The notes: generated by a model from the sequence alone, not told the origin. Positions 7,286-14,969 are shown, numbered from the stretch's first letter. The stretch is DNA of 20,701 nt from CBFGRU01 sp965651255 (GCA_965651255.1 CBFGRU010000024.1:1-20701); one strand, 5' to 3'. Numbers and translations are program-made.

Positions 7286-7927
7286 TCATCGATCAGCTGG
7301 GGTCGGCTCGACTTCGACTTCCGAGCGACTGGCGCCGCGGTCCCGCGCGGCAGTGATGCGTTCCGCCAGGGCATCTCGAGCGCGGGCAGCCGTCGCGACA
7401 TCCATCCCGAGTTCTGCAGCCATATTCGGTCCCAGTGAATCGTGGAACGTCAAAACCAGGCGACCCGTCAACATACGGCGTGAGAGTTGGACGTGCTCGA
7501 AGAGTCGCCACGGATAACGTGCGATAGTCGTCGTACCCCGTTGGACGAAGAGTGCGGTGGATGTTGACATCAGAACCGGGCGCGGCGTTTGGTGCGTTCG
7601 ATGCCAGGCCAAGCGCGCAATCCGGCCGACAATCCAGGCGACACCCAGCCAGCCAATGAATCGGGCAGGAGAGAGCCACCACAAAATCGGGAATAGACCC
7701 AGCGGAAGGATGATCAACCAGAAGAGGACAGCGATGAGACTGATGACATCCGTGGCCCTTGCTGCGTGAGATGCGCCATTGCTGGTCCGAAGTATTGGAA
7801 TCTCAATCGTAGAACCATCAATAACCCAGCCGCACTCGGCACATCGGCCTGGTTGGGGTGAACCAGTCAGGTCGTAGGCACACTCCGGGCAGTTCGAGAG
7901 ACGAAATGGACTGGGCTCAAAGGTCAT
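7286..7927 (-). CDS. Zinc-ribbon membrane protein
   Basis: A 213-residue protein of unknown function. A zinc ribbon sits at the N-terminus with Cys13-x2-Cys16 and Cys29-x2-Cys32 (CPECAYDLTG...CAECG). Two adjacent transmembrane segments follow (about 60-82 and 92-110), with a WWLSPAR motif between, then a soluble domain with beta and helical parts (about 125-195) that resembles a PH-like or bPH fold only in outline. ATG 7927 is preferred; a longer frame to 8008 would add 27 residues with no features. The ribbon and the WWxxPA motif recur in the two membrane proteins at 14016-15905, so it may be a distant member of that group. It is convergent with lepB (36 bases) and divergent from rlmE. Confidence 0.75.
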   Translation of the reverse strand: MTFEPSPFRLSNCPECAYDLTGSPQPGRCAECGWVIDGSTIEIPILRTSNGASHAARATDVISLIAVLFWLIILPLGLFPILWWLSPARFIGWLGVAWIVGRIARLAWHRTHQTPRPVLMSTSTALFVQRGTTTIARYPWRLFEHVQLSRRMLTGRLVLTFHDSLGPNMAAELGMDVATAARARDALAERITAARDRGASRSEVEVEPTPADR

Positions 7928-8111
7928 TCGATGTTGAATGCAAGAGGATAGGTTCAATCCGGTAGGTAAGGCGGGCAGAGCCGGCTGAAGCGTGCCGCTC
8001 GGATTCACGGTCTGGTCGCAAAAGGTGAATGCGAAGGTCAGTCAGGTGATGCTTCGCATAGGCGACTTCCTTGATGGCGGTCTCGGTGATTCGCCTACGA
8101 TTGAGCAACTG

Positions 8112-8789
8112 ATGCGCGAGATTCACGACCATTTTTTCCACCAGGCCAAGCGAGATGGATTCCTCTCGCGAGCAGCATACAAGCTGTCCGAAATCGATGA
8201 TCGGAAGCAGGTGCTTTCACTAGGCGATGCAGTCCTGGACTGTGGTTGTGCACCGGGTTCCTGGTTGCAGGTTGCTGCACGGCGTGTCGGACCGAAGGGG
8301 GTCGTCATCGGCATTGATCTCAAACCGATTACGTTCCGTTTCCAGGAACCAAACATTCGAACCATCGAAGGTGATGTTCGCGAGGTGCGTGCTTCGGATC
8401 TGCTGCGTGACATCGGGCGGGAGCGGTTCGATGTCGTGCTGAGTGATATGGCACCATTCACGACCGGCGACCCGACTCGCGACCACTTTCGGAGCGCGCA
8501 GTTATGTGAATCGCTGGTCGAGCGATTGCCGCATCTGCTTAGAGTCGGCGGACATGTGGTGATGAAGGTCTTCGAGGGTGAAATGTATCCACAACTCCTG
8601 GCGCACCTGAAAACGGCATTCGGCAGAGTTAAGGGATACAAGCCAAAGGCGTCGAGAAGTGAGTCGGTTGAAATGTATGTCATTGCCCATGAGTACCGCG
8701 GTGACTCCACTCCGGTCGTTCATAAAGCTTCGCCAAACCAGGACGCATCACCGCCTCGGCCCAAGCCCCGCGCTGGCTGGGGCACATGA
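8112..8789 (+). CDS. rlmE: 23S rRNA (uridine 2'-O-)methyltransferase, RlmE/FtsJ family
   Basis: S-adenosylmethionine-dependent methyltransferase that modifies a uridine of the 23S rRNA peptidyl-transferase centre in E. coli. With the chosen start the product is 225 residues, close to the family norm of about 210. It opens with the expected HDHFFHQAKRDGFLSRAAYKL, containing catalytic Lys24; the cofactor loop is DCGCAPGSW (43-51), followed by IGIDLKP (66-72), and the catalytic tetrad continues with Asp112 in LSDMAPF, Lys152 in VVMKVFEG, and Glu of the SVEMYV segment near the C-terminus. The frame is open to ATG 7992 or 8049, adding up to 40 residues with no family similarity; ATG 8112 fits homologues best. 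The last 30 residues are a Pro-rich tail. The next gene, an EF-hand protein, has its own promoter. Confidence 0.93.
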   Translation: MREIHDHFFHQAKRDGFLSRAAYKLSEIDDRKQVLSLGDAVLDCGCAPGSWLQVAARRVGPKGVVIGIDLKPITFRFQEPNIRTIEGDVREVRASDLLRDIGRERFDVVLSDMAPFTTGDPTRDHFRSAQLCESLVERLPHLLRVGGHVVMKVFEGEMYPQLLAHLKTAFGRVKGYKPKASRSESVEMYVIAHEYRGDSTPVVHKASPNQDASPPRPKPRAGWGT

Positions 8790-8820
8790 GCGCACGAATC
8801 GGTTGCAAGTCTGCGACTGA

Positions 8821-8848
8821 ATGCGCAGCATCTGCGCGTTTCGCGCAT
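8821..8848 (+). promoter_or_regulatory. Cluster of TGCGCA-type inverted repeats upstream of sigma-54 promoter
   Basis: TGCGCGTTTCGCGCA at 8833-8847 is a perfect 6-bp inverted repeat with a three-base centre, and TGCGCA also occurs at 8822-8827. The cluster is about 55-80 bases upstream of the -24 element, where binding sites for sigma-54 activators commonly lie. It is also 32-58 bases after the rlmE stop, so a terminator hairpin is possible, but no T-run follows. Confidence 0.4.
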
Positions 8849-8898
8849 GATTGGACTGGCTCGATTCACGCATGGTAAGTGTCGCAATTGTCGCGGGC

Positions 8899-8914
8899 TG
8901 GCGCGGGAATTGCT
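8899..8914 (+). promoter_or_regulatory. Sigma-54 (-24/-12) promoter of the EF-hand gene
   Basis: TGGCGCGGGAATTGCT matches the sigma-54 consensus TGGCACG-N4-TTGCT with one change. The invariant GG (8900-8901) and GC (8912-8913) are exactly ten bases apart, as required. Transcription would start near 8925, leaving about 29 bases of leader with the AGGAG at 8941-8945 in it. Such a promoter needs an enhancer-binding ATPase; none is encoded in the window. Confidence 0.7.
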
Positions 8915-8953
8915 TGTGTCCTTCTGGTCGAGTTGACACGAGGAGACACACTG

Positions 8954-10063
8954 ATGATTAATCCAATGCTGGCTTCATCTCTCAGCGCGCCGATGACGGC
9001 TCGCCAGTTGATTGATGTGCAGGACAAGGCCGGTCGATTGACACCCCAGGCCCCGGCAGTTTCCGCCGCGGCAGCTGCACACCGACCTCTCGCAGTGATT
9101 TCCGGGTCAACGCCGTTTACTGCGAAACAGTTGATGGATATTGCCGCGAAAGTCAAGGCCAATGCCGCAGGTGAAGTACATACCCCGATTCTCCAGAGTG
9201 TCCCTGAGAAACTGGCAGACACGATCATGGCCGCGCTGGACACCGATGGTGACGGCGCCATCAATTCGGCTGAGCTGAAGAACCCCAGACAGAATGTTGA
9301 GACATTCGACATGAACGGTGATCAGCGGATCACTCGCGATGAGCTGGCGCGGACGATTCATGAAAATCTTTCGCATCAGCTGGCAAGTCAGCCGGACTTG
9401 GACATCACGAGCTATATGAACCAGTGGCTTACTCGATTCGGGGTGAATGATGCAACGGCCGCAGACATCAGTTCAACCTCGAAGGGAGTCGGTCAATCAA
9501 CCGGAAATGTGCCAACCAGTACGTCGATGCCCGCCGGTGCCATGCATGCCGCTGATGTCGACCTCGGCCGTGTTGGCGGAGTCCTGACGATGCCGGGACA
9601 CACTGGCATGCCTTCCGTGGATTCGACGGCGGCGGACATCGAACTTGGCTCCACAGGCGGGCCGCTGCAGATGCCAGTGGCCCCCAACCAATCCCGTGGC
9701 CAGTCATCTGCGGCGGAAATCAACTTCGGACAGTATCGCGCAGCGCAGCGATCTGCGGTTCATTCATCACGCAGTGCTTCTGACGCAGTTGTTTCGACAG
9801 GACCGGTCACTGGCGTGGTCGATCAGTCGATCGACATCGACCGCGGCGACCGTCAAATGCAGACGTTCAACCGTGAGTACTACTCACGACTCTCCGCGGA
9901 CCTCAGCGCTGAGCTTGACGAAGCAGGATTTGCCAGTCGTCCGCCGACCAACATTCGTGCTCTGATCGCGAACTTCGGTCTGGAATCGCATGGCACGCAA
10001 TTGCTCATGAAGATGCTGCAGTCAAAGTACCCAGCCGGCCTGGGAGTGAATCTACGCGGCTGA
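8954..10063 (+). CDS. EF-hand calcium-binding repeat protein
   Basis: A 369-residue protein of unknown function. ATG 8954 is chosen because AGGAG lies eight bases before it (8941-8945); a longer frame from 8879 would overlap the sigma-54 promoter. Two canonical 12-residue EF-hand loops are adjacent: residues 96-107 (DTDGDGAINSAE) and 119-130 (DMNGDQRITRDE), both with Asp/Asn at 1, 3, 5 and Glu at 12. Before them a short motif occurs twice (SAPMTARQLIDV 11-22 and STPFTAKQLMDI 52-63). After them a motif AAD-I/V-x-LG recurs at about 169, 199, 226 and 253. The C-terminal 70 residues (about 300-369) are helical. No signal peptide or membrane helix is seen, so it is cytoplasmic or leaves by a leaderless route. 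Sigma-54 control and Ca-binding suggest a regulated special function, which I cannot name. Confidence 0.82.
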   Translation: MINPMLASSLSAPMTARQLIDVQDKAGRLTPQAPAVSAAAAAHRPLAVISGSTPFTAKQLMDIAAKVKANAAGEVHTPILQSVPEKLADTIMAALDTDGDGAINSAELKNPRQNVETFDMNGDQRITRDELARTIHENLSHQLASQPDLDITSYMNQWLTRFGVNDATAADISSTSKGVGQSTGNVPTSTSMPAGAMHAADVDLGRVGGVLTMPGHTGMPSVDSTAADIELGSTGGPLQMPVAPNQSRGQSSAAEINFGQYRAAQRSAVHSSRSASDAVVSTGPVTGVVDQSIDIDRGDRQMQTFNREYYSRLSADLSAELDEAGFASRPPTNIRALIANFGLESHGTQLLMKMLQSKYPAGLGVNLRG

Positions 10064-10082
10064 GTTTACGAGTCCTCCGCCT

Positions 10083-10108
10083 GCAGTTGCGCATGCAAGT
10101 GCAACTGC
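10083..10108 (+). terminator. Hairpin after the EF-hand gene
   Basis: GCAGTTGC (10083-10090) pairs perfectly with GCAACTGC (10101-10108) around a ten-base loop, 20 bases after the stop. The bases after it (CTAGAGCATTTCC) are not a clear T-run, so it may protect the 3' end or cooperate with the next hairpin. Confidence 0.45.
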
Positions 10109-10132
10109 CTAGAGCATTTCCCTACTGTGTGT

Positions 10133-10178
10133 GATCGACGCGGGTCGTCCAATCGACGGGTCGCGTCGGTCATTTCTT
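10133..10178 (+). terminator. Intrinsic terminator candidate for the EF-hand gene
   Basis: GATCGACGCG (10133-10142) pairs with CGCGTCGGTC (10162-10171), ten pairs including one G-U wobble on the plus-strand RNA; an inner GTCG/CGAC stem stacks inside. ATTTCTT follows, a short T-rich tail in the plus direction only. It sits between two convergent genes. Confidence 0.5.
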
Positions 10179-10200
10179 GAATGCTGGGTGACCGGTGTTA

Positions 10201-12393
10201 TCAATTGTTGCCATCAACAAACGGCCGATCATCGTCTTCGGCATCGCGGATGACTCCATCAGCAGTCTGCGGCGTGATTGATGTCGATGTGTACCGTGTG
10301 CGACCCAAGATGAGAATCCGGTTTCCAGAGTCGTTGACCAGTGGAACGACGAGCACGAGTGATTCTCCAACCTTGAGCGGTAGTTGCAATGTCTCATCAA
10401 CATCAGACTCCCCATGGACTCGGTAGAGGAGATACACCGCTTCATCAAGTGATCGTCCCAGGCCGAGCGTAAGAGAGTGGGCCTCGACATCGTCGCCGCC
10501 GAACGCCATGTGCGGAACATCCCATGTCATTGCCCCAAGATTCGGAAGGGTCTTGCTGCCAGTTTTCTGGGCCATTCGTTCACGTCCGTGCTCCCACAAC
10601 CATGTTTGCAGTTGAGCTGCGCCCTCGGCGTCGATCTTCGTCCCGATTGCGATTCCCCGTGTGCCAAGGTTGATGTCAAAGCGCGACGCCACTGCTCCAA
10701 GGAATTCGTTCGGAATCTCGTCAGAGGTATCGAATGCGATCAGGGAAACGTTCCATCTCTCATTCGGATTCACCTCGACGAGGCCGTCATTGGAATCATC
10801 GCCCGGCTGGATCGCGCGGACCGTATAGGAGACCATCCGAGTATCCTGACCGATGAATCCGGTGGCAACCGCGACAAACGTTTCGCCCGACTGAAGCGTG
10901 ATTCGCTGCAGTCCAGTCGAAATCGGTCCGCTCTTCTCGGCGATTGCTTCATTCTTGATGGGGACACCGAACTCCGTGTACTTTGCCTCAAGTCGCAGAC
11001 CGCCCACGATCGGACTGACTCGAATCGTGGTTGTCGAGCCATCGTCCGGATCATCGGCATCGTTCTTCATCGAACCTACAGTAATCACCGCATCCTGACC
11101 CGGCCGCGTCATCACACGCGGTGACATGATGATTCCCTCCCCCTTCTGCTGGTAGTCAGCGAGCGCCGAGTTGAACTCACTCTCATTCAACGTATTCTTC
11201 GCGCGCGTTACATGAACTGATGGTGGTGGGGCGTTCAGAGTACTGCTTGCGGTCTGCCGCATATCGAAAGAAAGTTTTTCGTGTGCGAGCCACCCCTCGT
11301 AAACACGAACCTCGACGAGATAGGTGACAGTCTCCGGGAGCATGCCGGGCGATGTACTGCTCGCAGGCCGATGTTGAGTGGCACAGGCGATCAGTACAAA
11401 CGAACAACAGACGGTCACGAGTGCTTGAAACCCACGAGGCCAGCGGCGACCGCCAATGAAGCGCATGGCGCGGAAGCGCGCGGGAAGATCACCTCCTAAG
11501 CCAAGGTGGCCGATTGCGGGCGCATTGAACCCGGCTCGAGTGCTCGTTGCAAGTGCGATGAGTTGCTCGCCGTATGCACGGCGCGTTTCGTGGTCCGTCG
11601 ATCTGAGTGCATGTTCATCGCATGCGATTTCCATCAGGCGGCGCACTCGCGTTGCGGCGATCCATAAGGGAAAGATGGGCCATGCCAAGATCGTCATAAT
11701 CTGGATCAGTGCGGACATGAGATGATCTCCACGCAGGAGGTGGGCGCGTTCATGGGCGAGAACGGTTGAAAGTGTTTCCTGTGGTACCGCCCGAATCAGG
11801 TCGGCCGGAAGGACGATACGTGGGCGCATCAGCCCCACGACTGCGGGGCCGAACGTCTCATGAACCTCAAGCCGCCGACACCTGGCCAGGTGCTGAAGAT
11901 CTTCATCGGCTGGTGTGGATGTGCGCAAAACTCTTGCGAGCTGGATTCGTGCGCTGATCCATCGACCCGTGAGCACGATCATGATTGACATGTAACAGAA
12001 CGGAACGAACATCCACCACGAAAAGTCAAGCTCGTGCGAATACTTGTTTACACCGAGCGCAGCCCCGGTCTCTTCAGAAGAGGCAGACACACCCGCACCG
12101 TCGCCGTTTGACACTGATTCAAAGTACCGAATCATCGGTGGTGTATCGCTGCCAGTCGTCCATGCGAGTGGACTTGCCCACTCCACTGGCAGGGCCAGCC
12201 GAGCAAACACAACGAGATACAACCCAAGTCTCCATCCGGCGCTGACGCGGCTTGAGAGCAATCGATCTAGAACAAGAGCCGCCACGAGCAGTACGAGCGT
12301 CCAGATGTTCATCCCAATGATCCACATTCCGATCGCTCGACCAAACTCGATGCAGGCGTCGTTGAATGAGGATAATGAACTCAAAACCAACAT
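10201..12393 (-). CDS. M56-family (BlaR1/MecR1-like) membrane metalloprotease with secretin-like sensor region
   Basis: A 730-residue membrane protein. The N-terminal half has about four transmembrane segments (around 22-43, 55-70, 125-143, 225-247) and a cytoplasmic gluzincin site HERAH (His214, Glu215, His218) with third ligand Glu255 in MEIACDE. Another membrane segment (about 322-338) leads to an outer region of nearly 390 residues. In BlaR1 this region is a penicillin-binding sensor; here no SxxK-SxN-KTG set is seen. Instead there is IIMSPRVMTRPGQDAVITVG (421-440) followed by IRVSPIVGGLRLEA, a layout like the secretin core, with a degenerate second copy later. In the BlaI/BlaR scheme the protease triggers removal of the repressor. 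ATG 12393 is preferred over GTG 12396 because AAGGAG (12406-12401) is seven bases from it. It overlaps the blaI-like gene by one base. Confidence 0.88.
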   Translation of the reverse strand: MLVLSSLSSFNDACIEFGRAIGMWIIGMNIWTLVLLVAALVLDRLLSSRVSAGWRLGLYLVVFARLALPVEWASPLAWTTGSDTPPMIRYFESVSNGDGAGVSASSEETGAALGVNKYSHELDFSWWMFVPFCYMSIMIVLTGRWISARIQLARVLRTSTPADEDLQHLARCRRLEVHETFGPAVVGLMRPRIVLPADLIRAVPQETLSTVLAHERAHLLRGDHLMSALIQIMTILAWPIFPLWIAATRVRRLMEIACDEHALRSTDHETRRAYGEQLIALATSTRAGFNAPAIGHLGLGGDLPARFRAMRFIGGRRWPRGFQALVTVCCSFVLIACATQHRPASSTSPGMLPETVTYLVEVRVYEGWLAHEKLSFDMRQTASSTLNAPPPSVHVTRAKNTLNESEFNSALADYQQKGEGIIMSPRVMTRPGQDAVITVGSMKNDADDPDDGSTTTIRVSPIVGGLRLEAKYTEFGVPIKNEAIAEKSGPISTGLQRITLQSGETFVAVATGFIGQDTRMVSYTVRAIQPGDDSNDGLVEVNPNERWNVSLIAFDTSDEIPNEFLGAVASRFDINLGTRGIAIGTKIDAEGAAQLQTWLWEHGRERMAQKTGSKTLPNLGAMTWDVPHMAFGGDDVEAHSLTLGLGRSLDEAVYLLYRVHGESDVDETLQLPLKVGESLVLVVPLVNDSGNRILILGRTRYTSTSITPQTADGVIRDAEDDDRPFVDGNN

Positions 12394-12776
12394 CACTCGG
12401 CTCCTTGATGAGTTGCCTGGTCATCGAGCATTTTGCGGAGCAGTTCGCGTTCACGTTTGGTCAATCTGGCATCGTTCGCGATGAAGCGAAGTGCCGGGGC
12501 CGTTGCACCGCCGAACGCCGCTCCAATGAATCGCTGCCACGCAGTCCGGCGTGCCTGGTCCGGCTCGATCGCGGCCGTGTACTCCCAAACATTACCGATC
12601 TGCCGACCGTTGACGAGATGCTTTCGGACCATGCGGTCCAACATGGTCTTGACAGTGGAGTAAGCCCATCCGCGTTCGTCACTCAGGGCCTCGGCAATCT
12701 GTGGGGCTGTGGATGGGCCTCGCTCCCAGAGCGCATCAAGGATTATCCATTCGCTGTCATTGGGGGTTACAGACAT
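12393..12776 (-). CDS. BlaI/MecI-family transcriptional repressor
   Basis: A 127-residue winged-helix repressor of the BlaI/MecI family. The DNA-binding domain (about 6-70) shows NDSEWIILDALWERGPSTAPQIAEAL and the recognition helix STVKTMLDRMVRKHLV; WEYTAAI is the wing. The C-terminal half (75-127) is the helical dimerisation part, which in known systems is cut when the partner protease is activated. ATG 12776 is chosen because it matches the family start and has GGAG five bases upstream; a longer frame to 12920 would run through the operator. The gene overlaps the M56 protease gene in a TGATG junction, so the two are a coupled regulator pair. The inverted repeat at 12819-12854 is a likely operator, implying autoregulation. 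No beta-lactamase is nearby, so other targets are expected elsewhere. Confidence 0.92.
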   Translation of the reverse strand: MSVTPNDSEWIILDALWERGPSTAPQIAEALSDERGWAYSTVKTMLDRMVRKHLVNGRQIGNVWEYTAAIEPDQARRTAWQRFIGAAFGGATAPALRFIANDARLTKRERELLRKMLDDQATHQGAE

Positions 12777-12818
12777 CAGGACTCCATGGAGTGAAAAAAC
12801 AAGCTCGGGCGGTCTAGT

Positions 12819-12854
12819 CTCTACATTCGTCAATGTATCACGACAAATGTAGAG
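12819..12854 (-). promoter_or_regulatory. BlaI-type operator upstream of the blaI-like gene
   Basis: CTCTACATT (12819-12827) and AATGTAGAG (12846-12854) form a perfect 9-bp inverted repeat; inside, TACATTCGTCAATGTA (12822-12837) is a second, perfect 6-bp one sharing the left arm. TACA/TGTA half-sites are the hallmark of BlaI/MecI operators. The site is 43-78 bases upstream of the repressor start and overlaps weak promoter-like hexamers on the minus strand (TTGTCG, 17 bases, TAGAGA). Three half-sites instead of two could allow alternative dimer placements. Confidence 0.72.
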
Positions 12855-12952
12855 ATCAAGGCGAATTGGAAGAATTCTTGACCGGTAATCCCGAGCTGAT
12901 CCGTAAAGGCCTGGGGGCAAAGAGGTTGGCCGCTCGCACGCGGCGCGAAGGG

Positions 12953-14008
12953 TTACACCATTCTTGCGCCGGCTGCTCGGGCGCTTTCGATGATTCGTTC
13001 GGCGGTGCGGACAGCTGCGAATCCGGCTTCCGCATCGACAAGTGGGGCCTTCTCGCCTCGAACCGCTGCCAGAAAATCATCCATCTGGAGTTTGAGTGGT
13101 TCACCATCGGCAACATTGAGCGGCTCGACGTTGACCAGTTCGAGGTAATTGACATCGGAAAGGTCTTTGCCCGCTTTCAATTCCTCGCGCACACGAGCAA
13201 GTTGTTCAGCGTTCGCAGTTTTCCGCACGAGTGTGCCTTCTCTGCGCACGAAGTCAGCGGAGAGGTATGCGTCTTCTGAAATGATTCGGAACTTGCGCTC
13301 CGTCTTAAGTGCAAGGCGGCTGGCCGTCACATTCGCTACGCATCGTGTTCCATTTGCGTCGGCTGGAAAGGTTAATCGGGCGTTGCAGACGTCTTCTGCT
13401 TCACCGACGACACACACCGCATTCGCGACAACATCTTCCGGTTCTCTGCCCATGAACATCAGTAGAAGATCGAGGTCATGGATCATCATGTCATGCACAA
13501 CGCTGACATCAACAGAGCGAAAAGTCATCGGGCTGATGCGTGTGACTTCAATGAACCGTGGATGCAGGCCATCTATCGCCCGAATCGCGCGCATGACCGG
13601 ATCATACCGCACCACGTGACCAACCTGGAGGACAGCGCCGGTGCGCTCAGCAGCATCCGCGATTGCTCGCGCTTCATCTTCGTTCGGAGCCAGCGGTTTC
13701 TCAATCAGGCATGCAACCCCCGCCGCAAGGAGCGGCTCGGCGACTGATCGGTGATGTATTGTCGGCGTGGCGACTGTAACCGCATCGACTCCGGCGGCGA
13801 TCAGGTCATCGACTCCTGCGTATCCAATGCCACCCCATTCAGCGGTGATCGCCTCTCTCCGTTCCGCACTCTGATCAACGACACCGACGAGTTCGGCATC
13901 ATCGCGCGTGGCGTAGAGTCGCGCATGATGGCGTCCCATACGGCCCACGCCGATTACACCACATCGTAGTGTTTTCTTTTCGGAACCCTGGGCATGAGGT
14001 ATGGTCAT
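12953..14008 (-). CDS. Gfo/Idh/MocA-family oxidoreductase, lpxA-cluster type
   Basis: A 351-residue NAD(P)-dependent sugar dehydrogenase. The Rossmann fingerprint is GVIGVGRMG (17-25), followed by RHHARLY; EKP at 103-105 and VHDMMIHDLDLLL with His177/Asp178 are the family's cofactor and catalytic motifs. The segments LQVGHVVRYDP, PRFIEVTR, CNARLTF and VANVTASRL match, from memory, the subgroup commonly found beside lpxA in other bacteria, some of which (GnnA) oxidise UDP-GlcNAc at C3 for amide-linked lipid A. That role is inference here; lpxA is about 10 kb away and no GnnB aminotransferase is seen. ATG 14008 is chosen: it leaves seven bases after the upstream stop, while the ORF to 14071 would overlap that gene. 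It is last in a run of three minus-strand genes. Confidence 0.88.
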   Translation of the reverse strand: MTIPHAQGSEKKTLRCGVIGVGRMGRHHARLYATRDDAELVGVVDQSAERREAITAEWGGIGYAGVDDLIAAGVDAVTVATPTIHHRSVAEPLLAAGVACLIEKPLAPNEDEARAIADAAERTGAVLQVGHVVRYDPVMRAIRAIDGLHPRFIEVTRISPMTFRSVDVSVVHDMMIHDLDLLLMFMGREPEDVVANAVCVVGEAEDVCNARLTFPADANGTRCVANVTASRLALKTERKFRIISEDAYLSADFVRREGTLVRKTANAEQLARVREELKAGKDLSDVNYLELVNVEPLNVADGEPLKLQMDDFLAAVRGEKAPLVDAEAGFAAVRTAERIIESARAAGARMV

Positions 14009-14015
14009 CGGAACA

Positions 14016-14969
14016 TCAATCCCTTTCTTGTTCATCGATCCCGTCGATTCTTCCGAGGATCGTTTCGGCAAACTGTTGTCGCCGTTCAGCTATGCGCATG
14101 GTGCGATTGCGGTGCTCAATCGCATGCACCATGCTCAGAGCGATTCCGCGGATCAAAACGGTCATGCCCCAGGTAAATCCAATGACAATCATCAGTCCGC
14201 CGATCGCAGCGATCAACAGCAAGAACATCGAGAACAAGCCGCTCAAGAGTCCATTCGGGGCTGCGATGCCCAGCACCCAACTGATGGCGATTCCACCGCA
14301 GAGCATCAGCGGACCCCAGAACATCAGGTTCATGGCGGTGAGAGCCGACGATTCACGGACCCACTCAGCAAGTCCTTCGAGGACCATGGAGAGAATCATC
14401 AGGCCGAAGAGGCCGGTCGCAAGGGAGAGTAACGCAATGACGCTGAACGCTGTTTCAGCCACTGTGGGCTGGTTGACAATCATTGAATCAATCAACAATG
14501 TCAATGAAAACAGAATCCAACCGAACTGCAGAACCCGCGCGAGAAGACGCCTCTTGCTCCCGGCCACAAAGCCGTGATGCTGCGCCGCCGGATGATTGAA
14601 AGCCGGTGTCAGCCACCATACCGCCAGGCACCAGACCGATGCGACGACGAGTGCCACGATCCAAAGCGCTTGAACATCTGCGATCCAGCCAAGAAAGACT
14701 CCCGCGACGAGGCCAATCACGCCTGCGAGCGCAGCGGTTCCCGCAATTCCCCCGCGCAGAAACGCCTTCAGAATGTTCGTGGGCATCTGGTTAAGCGGAT
14801 CGTCTAACCCTCGACCTGCAAGAATCATCACCGCGCCGCACTCCGGACAACTTCCACCGATTGGAAGTCCGCGCAGGTTGTATCCGCAGGCGAGGCAGGG
14901 CTGGTCATCCTGCACAAGCAAGCGACCGCCTTTCATAGACCGAGTTGCTGGCGATGCCGGGGTCAACAT
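14016..14969 (-). CDS. Zinc-ribbon polytopic membrane protein
   Basis: A 317-residue protein of unknown function. The N-terminal zinc ribbon has Cys25-x2-Cys28 and Cys41-x2-Cys44 in CLACGYNLRGLPIGGSCPECG-type arrangement (25-45), a form I associate with planctomycetes. About six hydrophobic segments follow (73-95, 100-120, 147-165, 172-195, 212-234, 243-272) and a charged C-terminal tail. A VWxxxVWWxTPA stretch at the end of the second segment (112-123) is repeated in the next protein upstream. The two genes are 36 bases apart, same strand, and similar in plan, so they probably arose by duplication. It lies seven bases before the Gfo/Idh start and is likely cotranscribed with it. Confidence 0.8.
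   Translation of the reverse strand: MLTPASPATRSMKGGRLLVQDDQPCLACGYNLRGLPIGGSCPECGAVMILAGRGLDDPLNQMPTNILKAFLRGGIAGTAALAGVIGLVAGVFLGWIADVQALWIVALVVASVWCLAVWWLTPAFNHPAAQHHGFVAGSKRRLLARVLQFGWILFSLTLLIDSMIVNQPTVAETAFSVIALLSLATGLFGLMILSMVLEGLAEWVRESSALTAMNLMFWGPLMLCGGIAISWVLGIAAPNGLLSGLFSMFLLLIAAIGGLMIVIGFTWGMTVLIRGIALSMVHAIEHRNRTMRIAERRQQFAETILGRIDGIDEQERD

Noticed and set aside
12929..12944. GCCGC/GCGGC hairpin after the Gfo/Idh gene
   Set aside because: Only five pairs and a weak pyrimidine tail on the minus strand; too little for a terminator call.
13969..14577. 202-codon plus-strand ORF
   Set aside because: It is the antisense of a clear zinc-ribbon membrane protein and looks like a mirror of its hydrophobic codons.
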